Origin: Brevundimonas sp. UBA5866
GTDB lineage: Bacteria; Pseudomonadota; Alphaproteobacteria; Caulobacterales; Caulobacteraceae
Length of the DNA: 64,000 nt
Assembly: GCF_002432125.1 (NCBI RefSeq)
Contig: NZ_DJFS01000078.1
Location: 1 to 64,000 of the forward strand
Reading direction: 5' to 3'
The notes beneath the pieces were generated by a model. The model had not been told where the DNA came from. It did no database searches and saw only the letters and a program-made list of their open reading frames with translations. Of this stretch, positions 53,741 through 63,008 are shown piece by piece. Every line of letters starts with the position of its first letter. The stretch's first letter is position 1. Position numbers and translations under genes: made by a program.

Positions 53741-54537
53741 CCCACCCCGTCGATCGCCTGAAAGAGATCATGGTCTGCCTACGCGACCCGAACGGCGGCT
53801 GCCCGTGGGATATCGAACAGACCTTCCAGACCATCGCCCCTTATACGATCGAGGAAGCCTATGAGGTGGCCGACGCGATCGAGAACAACGACATGGCCGA
53901 ACTCAAGGCCGAGCTGGGCGATCTTCTGTTTCAGGTCATCTTCCATTCGCGCATGGCCGAGGAAGCAGGTCACTTCAAGTTCGAGGACGTGGCCGAGGCC
54001 ATGGAGAACAAGCTGATCCGCCGCCACCCGCACGTCTTCGGAGACGAAGCCGCCCGCCCCGACGGCGTGTCGCAAAAGGCCCGCTGGGAAGACATCAAGG
54101 CCGCCGAGCGCATCGCCAAGGCCCAGACCAGCGCCCTCGACGACGTGCCCGTCGGCATGCCTGCCCTTAGCCGCGCCGCCAAACTGACCAAGCGCGCGGG
54201 TCGCGTCGGTTTCGACTGGCCGTCCACCGACGAGGTGTTCGACAAGCTGCACGAGGAAGTCGGCGAACTGCGCGCCGAGATCGCCAGCGGCGACAAGGCC
54301 AGGATCCGCGAGGAACTGGGCGACCTGCTGTTCGTCATGGCCAATCTGGCCCGCAAGCTGGAGATCGAACCGGAAGACGCCCTGCGTAACGCCAACGCCA
54401 AATTCGTCCGCCGCTTCCAGTTCATCGAGGCCGAACTGCAAAAGGACGGTCGCACGCCTGAACAATCCGATCTGGCCGAAATGGACGCCCTGTGGGATGC
54501 CGCCAAGGCTGCCGAAAAGACCGACAAGGCCGCATGA
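53737..54537 (+). CDS. mazG: Nucleoside triphosphate pyrophosphohydrolase MazG
   Basis: 266 residues with two MazG domains. The metal-binding EExxE/ExxD motifs are in EEAYEVADAIEN, ELKAELGDLLFQV and HEEVGELRAEI, EELGDLLFVMANLAR. It hydrolyses (d)NTPs to monophosphates and may remove damaged nucleotides. It belongs to the conserved neighbourhood hfq-hflX-mazG. The DUF1643 start overlaps its stop (ATGA). Confidence 0.94.
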   Translation: MTHPVDRLKEIMVCLRDPNGGCPWDIEQTFQTIAPYTIEEAYEVADAIENNDMAELKAELGDLLFQVIFHSRMAEEAGHFKFEDVAEAMENKLIRRHPHVFGDEAARPDGVSQKARWEDIKAAERIAKAQTSALDDVPVGMPALSRAAKLTKRAGRVGFDWPSTDEVFDKLHEEVGELRAEIASGDKARIREELGDLLFVMANLARKLEIEPEDALRNANAKFVRRFQFIEAELQKDGRTPEQSDLAEMDALWDAAKAAEKTDKAA

Positions 54538-55121
54538 GCAAGCGTCTGGCCGAACAGCTCGACCTGATCCCGCGCGATCCCGACCAGCACGATCCGGGCG
54601 GCAAGGTGCGCCTGAACCTGATGGCGGGCGTTCGGGGCGATGCGGTGTTCAGCGAGGATGGCCGTCATCGCACCCTGATGCGCCGCTGGATCGGCGAGAC
54701 CTTCCCCGAGCGATACATCCTGTTCATCGGCATGAACCCGTCCACCGCCGACGCCATGGTCAATGACCCGACCTGCGCCCGCGAATGGACCTTTGCCCAG
54801 CGCGAAGGCTTTGACGGCATGGTGAAGGCCAATGTCGGCGACTATCGCGCCACCCACCCGAAGATGCTGCTGGCTGAAGGGGTCGTCGCCTCCTCGCCCG
54901 CCAACCTGCCCGCCATCCGCGAACAGGCCAGAGGCGCGGCTCGCGTGGTCCTGTGCCACGGCAGGCTGAACAAGGCCCTGATCCCCGCAGGCAAGGCATT
55001 GGTCGAGGCCATGCGCGAGGACGGCATCGACCTGTGGTGCTTTGGCACCAACGCCGACGGCAGCCCCAAACACCCGCTCTACCTGCGTGCCGATACCCCG
55101 CTGGTGCGGTGGGAGCCCTAA
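54534..55121 (+). CDS. DUF1643 family protein
   Basis: 195 residues from the ATG at 54534, overlapping the mazG stop. The motifs FIGMNPSTADAMVNDPTC and WCFGTNADGSPKHPLYL are the DUF1643 signature, whose fold resembles uracil-DNA glycosylases. No activity is known to me. Tight coupling to mazG suggests a role in nucleotide or DNA-base housekeeping. That is inference. Confidence 0.85.
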   Translation: MSKRLAEQLDLIPRDPDQHDPGGKVRLNLMAGVRGDAVFSEDGRHRTLMRRWIGETFPERYILFIGMNPSTADAMVNDPTCAREWTFAQREGFDGMVKANVGDYRATHPKMLLAEGVVASSPANLPAIREQARGAARVVLCHGRLNKALIPAGKALVEAMREDGIDLWCFGTNADGSPKHPLYLRADTPLVRWEP

Positions 55122-56755
55122 TCGAAGCGTAGCTCGGCCAAGTCGATTTCGCGGATCAGCTTCTTGGCCGTTTCCTCGTCCAACAGGTGGGTGCGGGCCA
55201 GTTTGATCATCTCCTCGCGCTGGGCCTTGAAGCACAGGATGCGGAGGTCTTTCTCGATGGCGTCCAGCTTCTTGGTGCGCTCGACCTGATCGGGCGCATT
55301 GCCGGAGTGCAGTTCGATCTGCTGACGATAGTCTTCCATCAGGCGGGCGACCACCTCGGCGTGCTCGTCGGCGCGGGCGTGGACGGCGGCCACGTCGTGG
55401 GCACGTTCGGATTCTTCCAGTGCACGGATCGCCGCCGCCGCCGCTGCGCGACGGGCGCGTTCTTCGGCAGTCTGCACGTGGGTGTCCGGAGGAAGCTCAA
55501 CCCCCTTGAGCAGGATGGGCAGCGCAATCGAGGCCACGACCAGCGAGACGATAATCACCCCCGCCGCAAGGAAGATGGCGAGGTTACGCGCGGGCAACAG
55601 GCTGCCGTCCGCCGTAAAGAACGGCAGGGTCAGGATACCGGCCAGCGTGATCGCCCCCCGCACCCCCGACAGCGCCATGACGGCCACCAGACGCCAGCGC
55701 AGGCGCGGACGCTTGCCTCCCGACAGCTTTCCACTGAACAGCGTCAGCTTCAGCGTCGCCCACACCCAGATGAAGCGCAGCGCGGCCAGAACCGCCACAA
55801 TGGCGAATACATAGATGGCCAACCACCAGACCTCGGTACGCTCGGTCGTGCGGATCACCTCGGCGGCGCGGGACATGATGGACGGCAGCTGCTCGCCCAG
55901 AATGACAAAGATCAGGCCGTTGGCCGTGAACTGCACCGTGTCCCACACCACCGCGCGGCGGATACGGGTGGCCGCCATGGCCGTGCCGCGTCGCTCGGTA
56001 AAGCTCATGGTGATACCGGCAGCGACCGCCGCCAGAATACCCGAGGCATGGATGGCTTCCGCCGCCAGATAGGCCGCAAACGGGATCAGCAGGCTTATCA
56101 AGATTTGACCACCGACATCCTCGCCCCAGCGCTTGCTGATAAAGGCCTTGGCGAGGTTGATAGCCAAACTGACCGCCACACCCACGGCCAAACCCGCAAA
56201 CGCCAGCCACGCGAAGGTGCCCACGGCACTGGTCAGCGAGAAAGCCCCCGTCGTCGCCGCGATCACGGCAATCCGCATACAGGTCAGGCCCGTGGCATCA
56301 TTCAGAAGGCTTTCGCCCTCTAGGATGTGCATCAGGCGTTTGGGCATCCCTGCCCGCCCCGCAATGGCGGAAACGGCAATCGGGTCGGTCGGCGACAGGA
56401 TGGCCGCCAGCGCGAACGCGACCGCCAGAGGCATGGCGGGGATCATCCAGTTGATGAAGAAGCCCAGCCCCAGCACCGTGAACACCACCAGCCCCAAGGC
56501 CAGTTCAAGGATGACAGCGCGGTCCTTGTACAGTGCCTTCTTGGGTATCCGCCACGCATCCACGAACAGCAGCGGCGGCAGGAACAGCAGGAAGAAGATT
56601 TCCGGCTTCAGATCGACACTCTGACCCGTGATCAGCACCACACAGGCCCCCAGCGCGATCTGGACCAGGGGCAACGGCAGGCGGCTGATACGCGCCACCC
56701 ACCCCGAAAGCACAACGGCCAACAGGAGGAACAGCGCGGTTTCGATCAGGTGCAT
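55118..56755 (-). CDS. Na+/H+ antiporter of the CPA1 family
   Basis: 545 residues. About 12 membrane helices, including the transport-site motif ALAAILSPTDPIAVSAI and the substrate region LLNDATGLTCMRIAV, are followed by a ~120-residue charged cytoplasmic tail with coiled-coil character. It exchanges sodium (or potassium) for protons across the inner membrane. It begins 1 bp after hflX ends, so it shares the hfq-hflX transcript. Its end converges on DUF1643, with stops overlapping by 4 bp. Confidence 0.9.
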   Translation of the reverse strand: MHLIETALFLLLAVVLSGWVARISRLPLPLVQIALGACVVLITGQSVDLKPEIFFLLFLPPLLFVDAWRIPKKALYKDRAVILELALGLVVFTVLGLGFFINWMIPAMPLAVAFALAAILSPTDPIAVSAIAGRAGMPKRLMHILEGESLLNDATGLTCMRIAVIAATTGAFSLTSAVGTFAWLAFAGLAVGVAVSLAINLAKAFISKRWGEDVGGQILISLLIPFAAYLAAEAIHASGILAAVAAGITMSFTERRGTAMAATRIRRAVVWDTVQFTANGLIFVILGEQLPSIMSRAAEVIRTTERTEVWWLAIYVFAIVAVLAALRFIWVWATLKLTLFSGKLSGGKRPRLRWRLVAVMALSGVRGAITLAGILTLPFFTADGSLLPARNLAIFLAAGVIIVSLVVASIALPILLKGVELPPDTHVQTAEERARRAAAAAAIRALEESERAHDVAAVHARADEHAEVVARLMEDYRQQIELHSGNAPDQVERTKKLDAIEKDLRILCFKAQREEMIKLARTHLLDEETAKKLIREIDLAELRFD

Positions 56756-56756
56756 C

Positions 56757-58070
56757 TTAACTCAGGATGTCGGGATAGGAGCGTTCGAAACGGCCAAGGG
56801 CCGCAGGGTGCAAACGAACGGTCACGCGGATGGTGCCGTCCTCTTCGGTGTAACGTTCGGTCACACGGCCATTTTCATAAAGCCATGCCAGAACATCACC
56901 GCGCGAAGCCGGAATAAGGATGACGCTTTCGGGGTCATCATCGATCAGGCTGGCGATGGTTTCACGCAGAGCCTCGATGTTCTCGCCGGTCCATGCCGAG
57001 ACAGCCACGGCCTCGCCTTGGGCGGCGAGACGCTCGGCCTGACCCAGCACGCTCTCGCGCACATCCTCGTCCAGCAGGTCGATCTTGTTCCAGACCTCCA
57101 GCACGCGGCGGGTGCGGCCCTCGGGCGTGGGAATCTGGCTGAGAACTTCCTCGACGTCCTTGCGCTGCGCCTCGCTGTCGGGCGAAGCGATATCGCGCAC
57201 GTGCAGGATCAGGTCGGCCTCGCCCACCTCTTCCAGCGTTGCGCGGAAGCTTTCCACCAGTTCGTGCGGCAGGTCCGAGATAAAGCCCACGGTGTCGGCG
57301 ATGATGGCGGGGCGGCCCTGCGGCAGCTTGATCGTGCGCTGTGTGGTATCCAGCGTCGCGAACAGCAGGTCCTTGGCGAAAACCTCCGAGCCGGTCATAC
57401 GGTTGAACAGGGTGGATTTGCCCGCGTTGGTATAGCCCACCAGCGCGACCGCAGGGAAAGGCACGCGCTTGCGCGCCTTGCGGTGCAGGCCACGGGTACG
57501 GCGCACCTCTTCCAGTTCGCCTTTCAGCTTGACGATCTTGTCGGCGATCAGGCGGCGGTCGATTTCGATCTGGGTTTCACCCGGACCGCCGGTCGATCCG
57601 GTGCCACCGCGCTGGCGCTCAAGGTGGGTCCATGTGCGAACAAGACGCGAGCGCTCATATTCCAGACGCGCCAGTTCGACCTGAAGGCGGCCTTCCTTGG
57701 TCCGCGCACGGCGGCCAAAGATTTCAAGGATCAGGCCGGTGCGGTCGATGACCTTCACCTCCCAAGCCTTTTCAAGGTTGCGTTGCTGAACGGGCGTCAG
57801 CTGGTCATCAACGACCACGGCCTCGGCCTCGGCGGCGCGGAACAGGGCCGCCAGTTCCTCGACCTTGCCCGAACCGAATAAGGTCGCAGGCGTGACCCCG
57901 CGCAGCCGCACGATCTCCTCCGCACGCACATCAAGATCAAGCGCACGCGCAAGACCGACCGCCTCTTCAAGACGATCGGCTGCATGACGCGAATTTTCAG
58001 AACCCCTGTCGGGGTGGATTACGGCCGCCCGAATAAGCGGGACGGTGTGGTCTACGAGTTTAGAGGACAA
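56757..58070 (-). CDS. hflX: GTPase HflX
   Basis: 437 residues. The N-terminal HflX domain (about 1-190) is followed by a GTPase with G1 GYTNAGKSTLFN, G3 DTVGFISDLP and G4 NKIDLL. It binds ribosomes and splits stalled 70S particles during stress. The start is a TTG directly after the hfq stop (TGATTG), with no better ATG nearby, so translation is coupled to hfq. The hfq-hflX order is widely conserved. Confidence 0.95.
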   Translation of the reverse strand: MSSKLVDHTVPLIRAAVIHPDRGSENSRHAADRLEEAVGLARALDLDVRAEEIVRLRGVTPATLFGSGKVEELAALFRAAEAEAVVVDDQLTPVQQRNLEKAWEVKVIDRTGLILEIFGRRARTKEGRLQVELARLEYERSRLVRTWTHLERQRGGTGSTGGPGETQIEIDRRLIADKIVKLKGELEEVRRTRGLHRKARKRVPFPAVALVGYTNAGKSTLFNRMTGSEVFAKDLLFATLDTTQRTIKLPQGRPAIIADTVGFISDLPHELVESFRATLEEVGEADLILHVRDIASPDSEAQRKDVEEVLSQIPTPEGRTRRVLEVWNKIDLLDEDVRESVLGQAERLAAQGEAVAVSAWTGENIEALRETIASLIDDDPESVILIPASRGDVLAWLYENGRVTERYTEEDGTIRVTVRLHPAALGRFERSYPDILS

Positions 58071-58316
58071 TCACTCTTCTTCAGTCTCGGGCTCGAACGT
58101 CTGCACCGGACCGGCAGGCATAATGGTCGAGATGGCGTGTTTATAAACCAGTTGCGACTGGCCATCGCGACGCAGAAGCACACAAAAGTTGTCGAACCAG
58201 GTCACAATGCCCTGCAGCTTCACACCATTCACGAGGAAGATGGTCAGCGGGGTCTTGGTTTTGCGGACACTGTTAAGGAAGGTGTCCTGAAGGTTCTGGC
58301 GTTTGTCTTGCGACAT
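58071..58316 (-). CDS. hfq: RNA chaperone Hfq
   Basis: 81 residues from the ATG at 58316 ([19 protein letters not shown]). The Sm1 motif ([20 protein letters not shown]) and Sm2 motif ([10 protein letters not shown]) are complete, with YKH in Sm2 for RNA binding. The acidic C-terminal tail is short. It forms a hexamer that pairs small RNAs with messengers. It is 106 bp downstream of dat on the same strand, and the gap holds a small GACCTAAGGTC palindrome. Confidence 0.96.
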   Translation of the reverse strand: MSQDKRQNLQDTFLNSVRKTKTPLTIFLVNGVKLQGIVTWFDNFCVLLRRDGQSQLVYKHAISTIMPAGPVQTFEPETEEE

Positions 58317-58422
58317 GGCAGGTTGTTCCTGTTCTTGGTTATTCTGGCGTCCGAAGGCTGGACACAGGTCTTTAGCGACCCGTGTCACAGCTTAGACGCG
58401 CACGACCTAAGGTCGCAATGAC

Positions 58423-59283
58423 TTAAATGGCGTCGCGAATGGCTTGTTCAAGATAAACCGAGCGCAAACGGGTCGCGATCGGGCCGGGCTTGCCGTCGCC
58501 GATCTTCTCGCCGTCCAGCGAAACGATCGGCATGACGAAGCTGGAAGCCGCCGTCACGAACAGTTCCTTGGCCTTCTTGGCTTCCTCGACCGAGAACGGG
58601 CGCTCGTCCAGTTCGATGCCCTCTTCCTTCACCAGCTTCATGATGGCAGCGCGGGTAATGCCGCGCAGGATGTTGGCCTGGGTGTCGCGGGTGCGAAGCT
58701 TGCCGTTCTCGTCGACGATCCACGCATTGGTCGAAGAGCCTTCGGTGACCATGCCCATTTCGTCGAACAGGATGGCCTCATAGGCACCCTTTTCGCGCGC
58801 GGCCTGCTTGGCCAGTGCGTTCGGCAGCAGACCGACGGTCTTGATGTCGCAACGGCCCCAACGGATGTCGGGGTGGGTGATGCCGGCAACGCCCTTTTCG
58901 GCGTTCTTCTCGCCCTTGTGCAGGTCGATGGACTTGGACGTCACGATCACGCTGGGGGCCACGCCCTTGGGGAAGGCGTGGTCACGCGGGGCGGTGCCAC
59001 GGGTGATCTGCAGATAGACGATACCGTTGCGGACCTTGTTGCGGCGGATGGTTTCGCGCAGCACGACGCCCAGCGCCTGTGCCGTCATAGGAATTTCGAT
59101 ACGCAGCTCGGTCAGGCTGCGCCCCAGACGTTCCATGTGACCGGGATAGTCGGCCAGCTTGCCGTCGAACACCGACCACACTTCATAGACGCCATCGGCG
59201 AACTGGAAGCCACGGTCCTCGATATGGACGACAGCTTGCGAATGCGGACGGTAGGTACCGTTTACGTAGGCGACCCTCGACAT
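58423..59283 (-). CDS. dat: D-amino-acid/branched-chain class IV aminotransferase
   Basis: 286 residues, fold type IV PLP enzyme. PLP-lysine in RCDIKTVGLLPN, and EGSSTNAWIV, match D-alanine transaminase-type proteins (YitF/Dat). It moves amino groups between D-amino acids and keto acids, supplying or recycling D-Glu/D-Ala for the cell wall. Its ATG overlaps the ntrX stop (TGATG), so it is the third gene of ntrY-ntrX-dat. Substrate preference cannot be read from sequence alone. Confidence 0.87.
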   Translation of the reverse strand: MSRVAYVNGTYRPHSQAVVHIEDRGFQFADGVYEVWSVFDGKLADYPGHMERLGRSLTELRIEIPMTAQALGVVLRETIRRNKVRNGIVYLQITRGTAPRDHAFPKGVAPSVIVTSKSIDLHKGEKNAEKGVAGITHPDIRWGRCDIKTVGLLPNALAKQAAREKGAYEAILFDEMGMVTEGSSTNAWIVDENGKLRTRDTQANILRGITRAAIMKLVKEEGIELDERPFSVEEAKKAKELFVTAASSFVMPIVSLDGEKIGDGKPGPIATRLRSVYLEQAIRDAI

Positions 59284-60689
59284 CAGGCGCCCTCTCCTTC
59301 TTGATCATCACCACCGCGGGACGGCGAAACGCCCAGCGATTTAAGTTTTCTGTGCAGCGCAGAGCGTTCCATTCCGATGAAGGCCGCGGTGCGCGAGATA
59401 TTGCCGCCAAAGCGCATGATCTGCGCTGCCAGATAGTCGCGCTCGAACACCTCGCGGGCCTCGCGCAGCGGAAGCGCAATAATGCGCTCATTGCCAAAGC
59501 TGCTGGAGTTGTTCGACGCCACTTCCTGCGGAAGCATGTCTGCGGTGATCGGTTCGGACGGGTCACCCGTGGCGAGGATCAGCAGACGCTCGATATTGTT
59601 GCGAAGCTGGCGGACGTTGCCCGGCCACGGATGGACCTGCAGCACGGCAATCGCATCCTCGCCCAGCTGGCGACGCGGCAGTCCTTGGGACGACGACAGG
59701 GTGTCCACGAAATATTCGACCAGTTCGGCGATATCCTCGCGGCGCTCCGACAGCGGCGGGACGCGGATCGGCACCACGTTCAGACGGTGGAACAGGTCCT
59801 CGCGGAAACGGCCCTCGGCGATCTCGACCTTGAGGTCCTTGGCGGTCGAGGTGATGACGCGTACGTCCACCTGAACGTCATGTTCGCCACCCACGCGGCG
59901 GAAGCGTTGGTCCACCAGAACGCGCAGGACGCGGCTCTGGCTCTCGCGCGGCATGTCGGCCACGTCGTCCAGATAGAGGGTGCCGTTGTGGGCGCGTTCA
60001 AACACGCCAATCTTGGCGGGACGGCCATCCGAGCCTTCCTCGCCGAACAGTTCGACATCGAGGCGTTCCGGCGTCATGCCCGCAGCCGAGATCACCACGA
60101 ACTCGCCCTTGGCGCGGGGGCTGTTCTCGTGGATCTGGCGCGCGACCAGTTCCTTGCCGGAACCGGGCGGGCCGGAAATGAGCACGCGGCTGTTGGCCGG
60201 TGCCACCTTGGAAATGGTGTTGCGCAGATTCTGTGCGGCGACCGACTTGCCGATCAGGCCCGTGGGCGTCATGGCCTGTGCGCGCAGACGGCGGTTCTCT
60301 CGCTTCAGAGCCGCCGCCTCCAAGGCGCGGTCGATCACCACGACAAGACGGTCCGACTTGAACGGCTTTTCGATGAAGTCATAGGCACCGCGCTTCAGCG
60401 CGCTGACGGCGGTTTCGATATTGCCGTGGCCCGAGATCATGACCACCGGCAGGTCTTCATCCAGCCCCTTGATCACGTCCAGCAGTTCGAGGCCATCCAT
60501 GCCCCCGCCCTGCATCCAGATATCGAGCACAGCCAGCGACGGCTTGCGCGCCTTTACCGCCGCCAGTGCCTCCTCGGCATTGGACGCGGTGCGGACGTGG
60601 TGACCCTCGTCCTCCAGCAGACCGGAAACCAGTTCGCGGATATCGCTCTCGTCATCAACGACAAGAATGTCGGCGCCGTTAGTCTTCAT
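59283..60689 (-). CDS. ntrX: Response regulator NtrX
   Basis: 468 residues from the ATG at 60689, overlapping the ntrY stop region by 11 bp. Receiver domain with DDES and phospho-Asp in VLDIWMQGG; AAA+ domain with Walker A GPPGSGKELVAR and Walker B TLYLDDVADMP; C-terminal Fis helix-turn-helix. The sigma-54 GAFTGA loop is absent (GEEGSDGRPAKIGVFERA), so it probably acts without sigma-54. It controls nitrogen, envelope or redox genes in alphaproteobacteria. NtrY is its kinase. Confidence 0.92.
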   Translation of the reverse strand: MKTNGADILVVDDESDIRELVSGLLEDEGHHVRTASNAEEALAAVKARKPSLAVLDIWMQGGGMDGLELLDVIKGLDEDLPVVMISGHGNIETAVSALKRGAYDFIEKPFKSDRLVVVIDRALEAAALKRENRRLRAQAMTPTGLIGKSVAAQNLRNTISKVAPANSRVLISGPPGSGKELVARQIHENSPRAKGEFVVISAAGMTPERLDVELFGEEGSDGRPAKIGVFERAHNGTLYLDDVADMPRESQSRVLRVLVDQRFRRVGGEHDVQVDVRVITSTAKDLKVEIAEGRFREDLFHRLNVVPIRVPPLSERREDIAELVEYFVDTLSSSQGLPRRQLGEDAIAVLQVHPWPGNVRQLRNNIERLLILATGDPSEPITADMLPQEVASNNSSSFGNERIIALPLREAREVFERDYLAAQIMRFGGNISRTAAFIGMERSALHRKLKSLGVSPSRGGDDQEGEGA

Positions 60690-62949
60690 GGGCCTCTCGC
60701 TTGATATCACCGCCCGCTTCCATCGAAGATGGCTTTTGGGCAGATTTCATACTCTGTCGAAGGGGGAAAACCAGAGTGACACGGGCGCCGGACAGGCCCT
60801 CCGCATCACCCAGACGCAATTCCCCTCCGTGGTCCTCGCAAATACGCTTCACAATGGCCAGCCCCAGTCCGGTCCCCTTTTCGCGGGTGGTGACATAGGG
60901 CTCGGTCAAACGGTCGCGATCCTTTTCGGGCAGGCCGATACCATCATCCTCGATGATGAAACGGGCCCATCCGCTTGAAACATCCAGTCGGGCGGCGATG
61001 CCCGGCACGGCGGTTTCGGCTCCGGAAGCCTTGCGGGCCGATACGGCCTCGCCAGCGTTCTTGAGTATATTGATCAGGGCTTGGCGCACCATGCGACCAT
61101 CGCAGTCCAGCACCAGTTCCGGCACGGGCTCGGCCAGCTCCACCCCGATATCGGCTGCCGCCACGCGCTGGGCGAACACCGCCTCGCGCAGCATCTCGTC
61201 GGCACGCTCCTCGGTGAAGCGCGGCGCGGGCATACGGGCGAAGGACGAGAACTCGTCCACCATGCGGCCAATGTCACCGACCTGACGGATGATGGTCTCG
61301 GTACAGCGGTCGAACACCTCGACATCGTCCTCGACCTTGTCGCGGTAACGGCGGCGCAGGCGCTCCGCCGACAGCTGGATCGGCGTCAGCGGGTTCTTGA
61401 TCTCGTGGGCGATACGGCGGGCCACATCGCGCCATGCGGCATTGCGCTGGGCCGTGACCAGACGGGTGATGTCGTCGAAGGTCAGGACCATCTCGCCACC
61501 CTGCCCGCCTTCGATACGGACGCGCAGACGGCGGGTCTCGCCGTCACGGGTGACGTCGATGTCCTCTTCGATATGGGCCTCGCCGCGCTCGGACAGTTCG
61601 CTCAACTCAGGCGAAACCTCGCCCAGACGCTGGCCCTGCACATCGTCCTGCACAATCGCCAGAAGTTCGCGCGCGCTGTCATTGATAGCCGAGATACGGC
61701 CATAGCGGTCCAGACCGATCACGCCCGCACTCACGCCCGACAGCACGGTTTCGATGAAGCGCGAACGGGTCTGCGCCTCGACACTGGCCGAACGCAGCGC
61801 CACCTGCTGGCTCTGGATGTCGTAGGTCATCCGGTTGAAGGCTTCGGAAAGGACAGCCATTTCGGCGGGTGCGCCGGATGCATCCACCCTGGCCTCAAGA
61901 TCGCCTGCAGAAACTTTTTCCGCCGCATCGATCAACTGACCTATAGGGCGCGAGATAGCGTTCGCTGCCGACATGGCCAGCCACACAGCGCCAACCAGAA
62001 TAAGCAGCGCCGTCTCAAGATAGGCCAGGGCGAAGGCGGCCTGGATCTGGGCACGGCTCTGTTCGGCCTGACGATAGGCCAGAATGGATTCCTCGCCCGT
62101 ACGCATCCGCTGGATCAGACCGGGGGCCAGTGGCCGTACCACATACAGATAGGCGTCGTCGTAATCCGGCAGAGGGTACAGCGCGCGGATGCTGTCCGGG
62201 TTTTCGGTCGCCGTCGCGGGCACCTGCTCGCCCTCGGCCAAAGTGGCGAAGGCTTCGGGTGGCGGTGCGACATAGGGCGGCGCATTGGGTTGCAGGCCGC
62301 TGGCCAGCACCTCGCCCTTGTCGTTCAGGATATAAAGCGCCGGATAGCCGAAGAAGGCCCCGATCTGTGTCAGGGCTCGACTGAACTGGATACGGTTGTC
62401 AAACATGGACCGTACACTGCCCAGTTCGATCGTTATGGTTTCCAGATCACGTTCCAGACCGGCACCGACATCGGCCACATAGGCCTGACCAATGGCCGCG
62501 CCGTTCTGAACCGAGGAGCTGACATTCTCGCTGAACCACTGGTCCACACCACGGTTGACCAGCACCCCGAATACCAGGGCGATCAGAATGGCCGGAAGTA
62601 CCGACACGAACGAAAACAGCACCACGAACCGCAGGTGCAGACGCGAGCCGGCCTCGTGCCTGCCCCTGACCAGCGTAAGGACCTGACGGCCCACCACCGC
62701 GGCCAGCAGACCGATGAGCACCAGGTTCGCTGACAGAATATAGAGGATGATCCGGATCGCGGTCGTACGGCCGTCGCCCGCCGAACCCGGCGCAACAGCA
62801 ACGATCCAGATGGCCAGTGCGGTAACGATAAAGGCCAGGGCATAGCCCACGCCGAACACCGCGCGAGGACGGTCCATCCAGAAACGGCTCCTCGCAGGGC
62901 GTTCTGTCGACGGGCTCTCGTTCTGATGCACGCGCGGTTCAATCATCAA
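60679..62949 (-). CDS. ntrY: Sensor histidine kinase NtrY
   Basis: 756 residues. Three N-terminal membrane helices, a periplasmic sensor region (about 110-290) and a fourth helix (ETALLILVGAVWLAMSAAN) are followed by HAMP, PAS, a dimerisation domain with phospho-His in RIAHEIKNPLTPIQ, and an ATPase domain with GLGLAIVKRICEDHGG. It phosphorylates NtrX in response to an envelope signal (redox or nitrogen in other species). It lies 59 bp downstream of dusB. ntrB and ntrC, present between them in Caulobacter, are absent. Confidence 0.93.
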   Translation of the reverse strand: MMIEPRVHQNESPSTERPARSRFWMDRPRAVFGVGYALAFIVTALAIWIVAVAPGSAGDGRTTAIRIILYILSANLVLIGLLAAVVGRQVLTLVRGRHEAGSRLHLRFVVLFSFVSVLPAILIALVFGVLVNRGVDQWFSENVSSSVQNGAAIGQAYVADVGAGLERDLETITIELGSVRSMFDNRIQFSRALTQIGAFFGYPALYILNDKGEVLASGLQPNAPPYVAPPPEAFATLAEGEQVPATATENPDSIRALYPLPDYDDAYLYVVRPLAPGLIQRMRTGEESILAYRQAEQSRAQIQAAFALAYLETALLILVGAVWLAMSAANAISRPIGQLIDAAEKVSAGDLEARVDASGAPAEMAVLSEAFNRMTYDIQSQQVALRSASVEAQTRSRFIETVLSGVSAGVIGLDRYGRISAINDSARELLAIVQDDVQGQRLGEVSPELSELSERGEAHIEEDIDVTRDGETRRLRVRIEGGQGGEMVLTFDDITRLVTAQRNAAWRDVARRIAHEIKNPLTPIQLSAERLRRRYRDKVEDDVEVFDRCTETIIRQVGDIGRMVDEFSSFARMPAPRFTEERADEMLREAVFAQRVAAADIGVELAEPVPELVLDCDGRMVRQALINILKNAGEAVSARKASGAETAVPGIAARLDVSSGWARFIIEDDGIGLPEKDRDRLTEPYVTTREKGTGLGLAIVKRICEDHGGELRLGDAEGLSGARVTLVFPLRQSMKSAQKPSSMEAGGDIKREAHED

Positions 62950-63008
62950 AGTGCAGCTTCGACTAACTGTGGCAATAGTTCAACAGCATTGTTGCGTTAT
63001 TGCGCCAC

